Shown piece after piece: positions 1 through 4,200 of a stretch of DNA of 5,372 nucleotides. The DNA is taken from assembly GCA_019421105.1 (NCBI GenBank), contig JAHZFY010000050.1:1-5372 (forward strand), in the 5' to 3' direction. Below the pieces are notes generated by a model that searched no databases, was not told where the DNA came from, and saw nothing but the letters and a program-made list of their open reading frames with translations. Position 1 is the first letter of the stretch; every line of letters starts with the position of its first letter. The DNA comes from a bacterium (lineage in GTDB: Bacteria > Bacillota_I > Bacilli_A > RFN20 > CAG-826). Both the position numbers and the translations under genes were made by a program.

Positions 1-149
1 GGAATCTAACTCTTAGTGCTTCTTTATAAATGGTCCGAATTAATCAAACACGTTCACAATGAGCTCTTTTTTTATATTCACATACATTCACCAGTCTTGG
101 CACTTAAATTATATTAAATGTCATAAAGTAAATTAATAAAATGAATTAC

Positions 150-187
150 TTTAAAAAATAAAAAGGCTTGATGATTTCATCAAACCT
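150..187 (-). terminator. Intrinsic terminator after the tRNA cluster
   Basis: On the minus strand the arms GGTTTGATGA and TCATCAAGCC form a stem of up to ten pairs around a very small loop, with one T-G wobble. A T-rich tract (TTTTTATTTTTT) follows at once. It begins about ten bases past the 3' CCA of tRNA-Gly, where a terminator for the tRNA transcript would be expected. The other strand also has a T run after the stem, so it could work in both directions. Confidence 0.85.
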
Positions 188-196
188 ATTTTTTAA

Positions 197-270
197 TGGA
201 GCACCTGACGGGAATCGAACCCGCGTAGTCAGCTTGGGAAGCTGAAGTTCTGCCATTGAACTACAGATGC
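197..270 (-). tRNA. tRNA-Gly (anticodon CCC)
   Basis: This 74-nt tRNA gene includes an encoded 3' CCA. The acceptor arms GCATCTG and CAGGTGC pair throughout, with one U-G. The discriminator base is U, usual for bacterial glycine tRNAs. The anticodon stem TCAGC/GCTGA closes the seven-base loop TTCCCAA, giving anticodon CCC, which reads GGG. The T arm contains TTCGATT closed by CGGG/CCCG. It is the last tRNA of the cluster and is separated from tRNA-Val by a hairpin terminator, so it probably depends on read-through. CCC is a supplementary glycine isoacceptor; the general UCC tRNA must lie elsewhere in the genome. Confidence 0.96.
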
Positions 271-271
271 A

Positions 272-298
272 TTAAAATAAAAACCGGTCTAACCGGTT
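272..298 (-). terminator. Hairpin terminator between tRNA-Val and tRNA-Gly
   Basis: On the minus strand AACCGGT and ACCGGTT form a perfect seven-pair, GC-rich stem around the three-base loop TAG. The run TTTTTATTTTA follows directly. It lies wholly in the 40-base gap between two tRNAs on the same strand. It looks like a true intrinsic terminator, perhaps a leaky one, because no convincing promoter for tRNA-Gly is visible in the gap. It could instead be a stem that guides tRNA 3' processing. Confidence 0.75.
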
Positions 299-310
299 GT
301 TATCTTTATC

Positions 311-386
311 TGGTGGATGCTGAGGGGATCGAACCCCCGACCTCCTGTACGTCAAACAGGTGCTCTCCCAGCTGAGCTAAACATCC
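311..386 (-). tRNA. tRNA-Val (anticodon GAC)
   Basis: This 76-nt tRNA gene encodes its CCA. The acceptor arms GGATGTT and AGCATCC pair fully, with one T-G. The D arm is GCTC/GAGC with GG in the loop. The anticodon stem CCTGT/ACAGG closes loop TTGACGT, giving anticodon GAC, which reads GUC and GUU. The T arm is GGGGG-TTCGATC-CCCTC. Only six bases separate it from tRNA-Thr upstream, so the two are clearly co-transcribed. GAC supplements the main UAC valine tRNA. Confidence 0.96.
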
Positions 387-392
387 ATATGC

Positions 393-469
393 TGGTGCCG
401 ACTATAGGAATTGAACCTACAACCTACTGATTACGATTCAGTTGCTCTGCCAGATTGAGCTAAGCCGGC
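393..469 (-). tRNA. tRNA-Thr (anticodon CGT)
   Basis: This 77-nt tRNA gene encodes its CCA and is first in the cluster. The acceptor arms GCCGGCT and AGTCGGC pair, with one G-U, and the discriminator is A. The anticodon stem ACTGA/TCAGT closes loop ATCGTAA, giving anticodon CGT, which reads ACG. The T arm GTAGG-TTCAATT-CCTAT is intact. A promoter lies 25 to 53 bases upstream of its mature 5' end. CGT is an optional threonine isoacceptor that supplements UGU. Confidence 0.96.
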
Positions 470-493
470 GAATCAGTAGCGCAAGCACTATAT

Positions 494-522
494 AATATAC
501 TTACTGCGCTAAAAAAATTCAA
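494..522 (-). promoter_or_regulatory. Promoter of the tRNA-Thr-Val-Gly cluster
   Basis: On the minus strand TTGAAT (517-522) and TATATT (494-499) are separated by exactly 17 bases. They sit upstream of tRNA-Thr, so transcription would start roughly 15-20 bases before the mature tRNA. The sequence AGCGCA in the spacer is echoed by TGCGCT just downstream of the -10 element, which may be chance. The -35 and -10 elements match the sigma-A consensus well, but no transcript data can be seen here. Confidence 0.65.
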
Positions 523-543
523 GATATTTTTTAAAATTTATAT

Positions 544-1275
544 TTATTTTTCACCAGCATTAATGAATTGTTTAAGATTTTTGTTTTGGCATTCATTAAA
601 AATATAATTAGAATCACCAATTTCTGATATTGAACCATTTTCCATAAAAATGATTTTATCCGCGACATTTTTTGCAAAGTTCATTTCATGAGTTACCACT
701 ACCATCGTTACGCCTTCTTGAGCTAATTCTTTCATGACTTTTAAAACTTCCATTACCATAGCAGGATCTAAAGCTGAAGTTGGCTCATCAAATAAAATTA
801 CATCTGGGTTCATTGATAAACTTCTTGCAATAGCCACTCTTTGTTTTTGACCACCTGAAATATCTTTAATTTTAAAATTGATTCTTTCACTTAGCCCCAC
901 TTTATTTAAATTTTCAATAGCGATTTTTTCTGCTTCCTTTTTATTTCTTTTCAATACTTTTGTTTGACCAATTACACAATTTTGTAAGACATTTAAGTTG
1001 TTAAATAAATTAAAAGATTGAAAAACCATCGCTAATTTGCTGCGAATTTTATTAATATTGACGTTTTTTTGTAAAATATTGACATCATTAAATAATATTT
1101 CACCTTGATCTGGTGTTTCTAATAAATTAATGCATCTTAATAATGTGGATTTGCCACTTCCAGAAGAACCAATAATTACAACACATTCACCTTTATTCAC
1201 ATCAAAAGAAACATCTTTTAAGATAGAGTTATCGCCATATGATTTATATAAATTTTTAATAGATAATACTGCCAT
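544..1275 (-). CDS. Amino-acid ABC transporter ATPase, GlnQ type
   Basis: This is the ATPase of a polar amino-acid (PAAT) importer. It binds the cytoplasmic face of the permease and powers uptake by ATP hydrolysis. The 243-residue length is normal for the GlnQ/HisP/ArtM group. All motifs are present: aromatic A-loop Y13, Walker A GSSGSGKST (36-44), Q-loop Q86, signature ISGGQKQR (139-146; the usual form is LSGGQQQR), Walker B VILFDEP (159-165), D-loop SALD (167-170) and switch histidine H196. The start is firm: AAGGAGG (1283-1289) lies seven bases upstream, inside the last codons of the permease gene, and only two bases separate that stop from this ATG, so the two are translationally coupled. 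It is the last gene of the lysine-riboswitch operon. No GC-rich terminator follows it. The family is certain; substrate comes from the operon context. Confidence 0.96.
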   Translation of the reverse strand: MAVLSIKNLYKSYGDNSILKDVSFDVNKGECVVIIGSSGSGKSTLLRCINLLETPDQGEILFNDVNILQKNVNINKIRSKLAMVFQSFNLFNNLNVLQNCVIGQTKVLKRNKKEAEKIAIENLNKVGLSERINFKIKDISGGQKQRVAIARSLSMNPDVILFDEPTSALDPAMVMEVLKVMKELAQEGVTMVVVTHEMNFAKNVADKIIFMENGSISEIGDSNYIFNECQNKNLKQFINAGEK

Positions 1276-1277
1276 AA

Positions 1278-2045
1278 TTAAGCCTCCTTTTTACGATAAT
1301 GGAAAAAGGAAAATTTAAACTTTTTGCCATCCATTTTTCTTTCGACAAGTTTTAAAATACCAGTTGCACATAATGTTAATATTAAATATATGCAAGCAAT
1401 AATAATGTAAGTAGCGACAAACTTATAATTTTTAGATGCAGCATCCGCGGCTTGGAAATATAATTCAGTGACACCGATTACATTTAAAACGGATGAGTCT
1501 TTAATATTAACAATCCATTCATTACCAATAGTTGGTAAAGAATTTCTTAATGCTTGAGGCAAAGAAATATTAAATAGAATTTGTAACTTATTCATTCCTA
1601 AAGAAGTTGCACCTTCAATTTGTCCATTATCGATACCGTTAAGTCCACTTTTAATAATTTCGCCCATGTAAGCAGCTGTATTTAAAGTAATGACAATTAA
1701 ACCTGCAATCATCCAGCCATCTAAAACAGGGACGCCTGGCAATATCGAGTTCCAATTTACTCCTAACATTTGGCACCCATATTTAAATATCATTGCCTGA
1801 ACCATCATTGGAGTGCCTCTAACAACAATAGAATATATGTTACATATCCAAACGATTGGATAAGTCCATAATTTATGATACCAAGGATCATTTTTGTTAA
1901 CTTTTAACCCTTTTCCAAATGCTAAAAAGATTCCTAAAAACAAACCAACAACCGTTCCAAATATTGACAATAATAAAGTTGATGCTAAACCTAATAAATA
2001 AAAGTCGTAATAATTTGACAATAAATAACCAATATCATTAAACAT
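1278..2045 (-). CDS. Amino-acid ABC transporter permease, GlnP/HisM family
   Basis: This inner-membrane channel subunit of a PAAT importer probably acts as a homodimer, because only one permease gene is present. The 255 residues contain hydrophobic segments near 16-43, 60-93, 110-128 and 208-235. Family motifs are clear: VRGTPMMVQ (75-83), the ATPase-coupling EAA loop around 142-163 (QIEGATSLG, then P163, with glycine where the second EAA residue is usually alanine), and NEWIVNIKDSSVLNVIGVTEL (175-195), typical of this family. The loop between the first two segments is longer than in minimal GlnP proteins (about residues 44-60, KGLKVNKNDPWYHK). The gene starts 12 bases after the binding-protein stop. 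Its ribosome site is GGTGGTGG-like and weaker than that of the next gene. Tryptophans checked are TGG, which argues against mycoplasma code 4. Confidence 0.95.
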   Translation of the reverse strand: MFNDIGYLLSNYYDFYLLGLASTLLLSIFGTVVGLFLGIFLAFGKGLKVNKNDPWYHKLWTYPIVWICNIYSIVVRGTPMMVQAMIFKYGCQMLGVNWNSILPGVPVLDGWMIAGLIVITLNTAAYMGEIIKSGLNGIDNGQIEGATSLGMNKLQILFNISLPQALRNSLPTIGNEWIVNIKDSSVLNVIGVTELYFQAADAASKNYKFVATYIIIACIYLILTLCATGILKLVERKMDGKKFKFSFFHYRKKEA

Positions 2046-2057
2046 AATCCACCACCA

Positions 2058-2909
2058 TTAATAAGATGAACTTCTTAAAACAGCTGCGCTCATTAATTCA
2101 TTTCTTGTATCTAAAGATATTGTGTCCAATGCTTCGTTTAATAAATCTTCTAATTCATCATTATCTTTATGAATGCCGATAGAAACACCTAATCTAGATT
2201 GTTCTTCACCTAATATATTTTGATCGATATGAATAATTCCTAAATCTTTATTCGCACCTACAATTGCTTGAGCAACTGGCAATTCGGCAGTCATTGCAAA
2301 AGCAAGCCCGCTTGAAACATCTAAAGCAGCATTAGCAAAACTATCCACCGGATTAGCATGAATGGCGTTATATTCATCTTTAAAAATTTCAATTACATCA
2401 TTTGTCACAGTAGAGGATTGAGAAACGATTATTTTATCTTTAACTAATAATCCAAATTCTTCACTAGATAAAGATGCATCATAATTATCTGCGACATCTT
2501 TTTTTGTTACTAATACAAGTTCACTACGATAATATTCATTGGTAAAATCAATTGATTGTCTTCTTTCTTCGGTATCAGTCATCCCAGCAATCACAGCATT
2601 GATGCTACCTAATTGTAAATCGGTAATTAAAGATTCCCATGCTGTTTTTATGATAACCACTTCTTTATTTAAATATTCGCCTAATAATTTAGCAATTTGA
2701 ACATCGTATCCATCCGCGAACTGATTGGATTTGTTCGATATTGGAAGAGTGTATTCATTTTGTGAATTTTCTGTCCAATTAAATGGAGCGTAGTTACATT
2801 CTAATCCAATTATTAATTTCGAATTATCAAATTCAACTGGCCCACATGCTTGTAAACCTAAAGTTGAAATGCTGAGTAAGGATAATAATCCTAAAAATAC
2901 TTTTTTCAT
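2058..2909 (-). CDS. Amino-acid ABC transporter substrate-binding lipoprotein
   Basis: This extracellular, lipid-anchored receptor delivers an amino acid, most likely lysine, to the permease. The 283-residue protein starts with MKK, a hydrophobic stretch (4-19) and the lipobox LQAC with C22 as the lipidated cysteine. The rest is a family-3 binding protein: CNYAPFNW (38-45), signature GYDVQIAKLL (67-76), W91, and AGMTDTEERRQSIDFT (108-123), whose arginine (R116 or R117) should hold the ligand carboxylate. About 20 residues between APFNW and GYDV are extra relative to GlnH. In the second lobe, AMTAELPVA (near 205-213) has Glu where GlnH-like proteins often have Asp for the ligand amino group; I recall acidic variants here in other Bacilli. 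The start is supported by AGAAAGGA (2920-2927), which lies in the leader's terminator stem. First gene of the operon, directly behind a lysine riboswitch. Specificity is inferred from that leader. Confidence 0.95.
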   Translation of the reverse strand: MKKVFLGLLSLLSISTLGLQACGPVEFDNSKLIIGLECNYAPFNWTENSQNEYTLPISNKSNQFADGYDVQIAKLLGEYLNKEVVIIKTAWESLITDLQLGSINAVIAGMTDTEERRQSIDFTNEYYRSELVLVTKKDVADNYDASLSSEEFGLLVKDKIIVSQSSTVTNDVIEIFKDEYNAIHANPVDSFANAALDVSSGLAFAMTAELPVAQAIVGANKDLGIIHIDQNILGEEQSRLGVSIGIHKDNDELEDLLNEALDTISLDTRNELMSAAVLRSSSY

Positions 2910-2964
2910 AAAAAAATGTTCCTTTCTTAGACCGCATAACTATCAATGCGATCCAAACTGGAAC
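2910..2964 (-). terminator. Lysine-switch terminator that also hides the binding-protein ribosome site
   Basis: On the minus strand GTTCC (2960-2964) pairs with GGAAC (2918-2922). Inside this, GATCGCAT (2946-2953) pairs with ATGCGGTC (2930-2937) around an eight-base loop, and short T/A pairs join the two parts. The base A and seven Ts (2910-2917) follow, ending right at the start codon of the binding-protein gene. The 3' arm contains AAGGA, the gene's ribosome site. The hairpin could therefore stop transcription and, on any read-through transcript, block translation. Pairing was traced by hand and no energy was computed. Confidence 0.82.
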
Positions 2965-2966
2965 TT

Positions 2967-3138
2967 CATCAATAGCGCCTACCAATGAAACACATTGGCG
3001 AGTCTATAAGATATTCTCTTATAGCCCAACACGGTTACCTTAGGCCATTATTAACCGGTTTCGGCACTCTTACTTTTCGACTAGATGCAATTGGCCAAGA
3101 CATCTAGAGTACTTGTTTGTAGTGCTCCTCTATTCGAT
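2967..3138 (-). promoter_or_regulatory. Lysine riboswitch (L-box) aptamer
   Basis: The conserved L-box core is visible on the minus strand: AGAGGAGC near the 5' side, ACAAGTA, then TCGAAAAG, and AGTGCCGAA. All five helices can be drawn. P1 is ATCgAATAG (3130-3138) with CTATTGAT (2968-2975), one bulged G. P2 has base GCACT/AGTGC (3121-3125, 3064-3068) and top CTAGATG/CATCTAG (3101-3107, 3081-3087). P3 is CGGTTA/TAACCG (3052-3057, 3032-3037). P4 is CTATAAGA/TCTTATAG (3017-3024, 3004-3011). P5 is CCAATG/CATTGG (2993-2998, 2982-2987). Loops L2 and L3 both carry TGGCC and can kiss, as in known lysine aptamers. The 3' side of P1 (CTATTGATG, 2967-2975) can instead pair over nine bases with CATTGATAG (2940-2948) in the terminator, forming the antiterminator. 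Lysine binding should therefore turn the downstream importer off. Confidence 0.93.
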
Positions 3139-3149
3139 CTATGTGTATT

Positions 3150-3178
3150 TTTATACTATCTTATGTAATGTATGTCAA
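3150..3178 (-). promoter_or_regulatory. Promoter of the lysine importer operon
   Basis: On the minus strand a perfect -35 TTGACA (3173-3178) and a -10 TATAAA (3150-3155) are 17 bases apart. The expected start, about seven bases past the -10, falls near 3142-3144, four or more bases before helix P1 of the riboswitch. The aptamer therefore begins almost at the transcript's 5' end. Close agreement with the sigma-A consensus makes this a strong promoter, consistent with control mainly by the riboswitch. Confidence 0.85.
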
Positions 3179-3189
3179 ATATTTTTTTA

Positions 3190-3219
3190 TTGTAATTGTT
3201 AAAATTTACTTGCTATATT
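3190..3219 (+). promoter_or_regulatory. Promoter of the membrane-protein gene pair, leaderless type
   Basis: TTGTAA (3190-3195) and TATATT (3214-3219) are 18 bases apart. The -10 is preceded by TGC, making an extended -10 (TGnTATATT). The expected start point, about six or seven bases on, coincides with the ATG at 3225, and no ribosome site lies between, so a leaderless mRNA is likely. It is back to back with the lysine-operon promoter: only 11 bases (3179-3189, T-rich) lie between the two -35 boxes. Confidence 0.6.
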
Positions 3220-3224
3220 AAATT

Positions 3225-3701
3225 ATGAAAGATTTTTCTATTATATTAACAAGAAGAAGACGTTTTCAGTCTATTTTTAATCGCTATTCTTTATTTTTTT
3301 CTATTTTCTTTATATTTCCTTGTTTTTTATTAATAAGCGTCCCTATATATGTTTTGTTTGAAGTGTTTTTTGTTTTCATATTAATAATTTTTATGTTGAT
3401 AACATTCTTTTTGCCTTTATTAAATGAAGATTTTAAAAATATGTTGTCTAACATTATAGAAAGTGACGCTAGTGGTCAATTTATTAAAGATATTCTTACT
3501 TCAACATATTATCTTCCTATGATTTTAATTATCATTTCGTTAGTGTTCCTTTTATTTTCTATTATTATTGCTTTTAAAAATAGCAAATATAAAAACTTTA
3601 AATCGGGTTTAATTGGACCAATTATTATGGCCATAATCGGGATTATTTTTTGTATTGTTTATTATTCATGCTTTAATTCATTGATAGGAGGTATTAATTA
3701 G
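3225..3701 (+). CDS. Hypothetical membrane protein, four predicted TM segments
   Basis: I do not recognise this protein. The 158 residues begin with a short basic tail (RRRR at 10-13), which by the positive-inside rule puts the N terminus in the cytoplasm. Four hydrophobic segments follow, near 22-44, 45-66, 96-117 and 128-150. The first two form a tight hairpin. A polar loop of about 28 residues (67-95) separates the pairs, and a lysine-rich loop (118-126, KNSKYKNFK) lies inside the cell. No enzyme motif is seen. The ATG at 3225 has no ribosome site and sits at the predicted transcription start; no in-frame Met follows until residue 57, so this start is the reasonable one. The last codons hold the AGGAGG of the next gene, which starts directly after this TAG stop. 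That supports this as a real gene forming a two-gene operon. Very Phe- and Ile-rich, as expected in AT-rich DNA. Confidence 0.75.
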   Translation: MKDFSIILTRRRRFQSIFNRYSLFFSIFFIFPCFLLISVPIYVLFEVFFVFILIIFMLITFFLPLLNEDFKNMLSNIIESDASGQFIKDILTSTYYLPMILIIISLVFLLFSIIIAFKNSKYKNFKSGLIGPIIMAIIGIIFCIVYYSCFNSLIGGIN

Positions 3702-4193
3702 ATGATTTACATTCGTTTACCTCACTTAAATAACAACATAGTTATCACCTGTAATAATCAACCTTTGTCTTTTAAAAAGATAAATGGAAATTACGTTGCA
3801 AAAATAGATGATATAAATGCAAATATAAAATTTATTTATCATCATGAATTAAAGGATAATTTATGGTTTTTAAAAGCTTTTATCATGTATATATTATCTT
3901 TTTTTGGTTTGTTTATGATGCGTTATAAAAAGATGTTTTATTCTTTGGATTGCGAAGTAAAATTGCAACCTCATTTCATGGATACTTATTATGATATTAA
4001 TCTTGATGAAAATAATAAAGATATGCCAATAACAATAACAGGTGGAAATTATTATTTTTTAACACCAAACAAATTTATAAGCGATGATAAAGCAAAAAGA
4101 AACTATCGTCTATTAAAGACTTTTACAGTGTTATTAAATATTGTGTTATTAATAATTGCTGTAATTATAATAGTTTCTTTACTTATTGGATAA
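3702..4193 (+). CDS. Hypothetical protein with two TM segments and two soluble parts
   Basis: I do not recognise this protein. The 163 residues alternate soluble and membrane parts: a 53-residue N-terminal region with short alternating polar/hydrophobic stretches that look beta-rich, a TM segment (54-73) followed by RYKK, a soluble region (74-140) with TITGGNYYFLTP near 111-122 and a basic KAKRNYRLLK stretch (130-139), then a C-terminal TM segment (141-162). Charges place 74-140 in the cytoplasm, so the N-terminal part would be outside without a signal peptide; an all-inside hairpin is also possible. The start is firm: AGGAGG (3686-3691) lies ten bases upstream within the previous gene, and the ATG follows its stop with no gap. 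The pair is thus translationally coupled and the two products probably act together. No catalytic motif is seen. It ends seven bases from the stop of the opposing ATPase gene. Confidence 0.8.
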   Translation: MIYIRLPHLNNNIVITCNNQPLSFKKINGNYVAKIDDINANIKFIYHHELKDNLWFLKAFIMYILSFFGLFMMRYKKMFYSLDCEVKLQPHFMDTYYDINLDENNKDMPITITGGNYYFLTPNKFISDDKAKRNYRLLKTFTVLLNIVLLIIAVIIIVSLLIG

Positions 4194-4200
4194 AATAAAT

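Noticed and set aside
1..60. Minus-strand end AAGAGTTAGATTCC resembles the 5' end of 16S rRNA (AGAGTTTGATCC); GCTCATTGTGAAC upstream is slightly like an rRNA leader box.
   Set aside because: Only about a dozen bases are available, with a mismatch and an inserted base in a normally invariant region. Sequence left of the window would decide it; an rRNA gene starting there would support it.
100..136. Perfect minus-strand -10 TATAAT (108-113) that could start a transcript running off the left edge.
   Set aside because: The -35 at 17 bases is only TTAATT in AT-rich DNA, and no gene, ribosome site or RNA can be identified downstream within the window.
1130..1318. 62-codon open frame on the plus strand.
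   Set aside because: It lies opposite conserved ABC ATPase coding sequence, including Walker A, and has no ribosome site of its own. It is a shadow frame.
2910..3224. T-box, SAM or other riboswitch class for the importer leader.
   Set aside because: No T-box AGGGTGGNACCGCG motif and no SAM-box core are present, while the lysine-class core, five-helix layout and kissing loops all fit.
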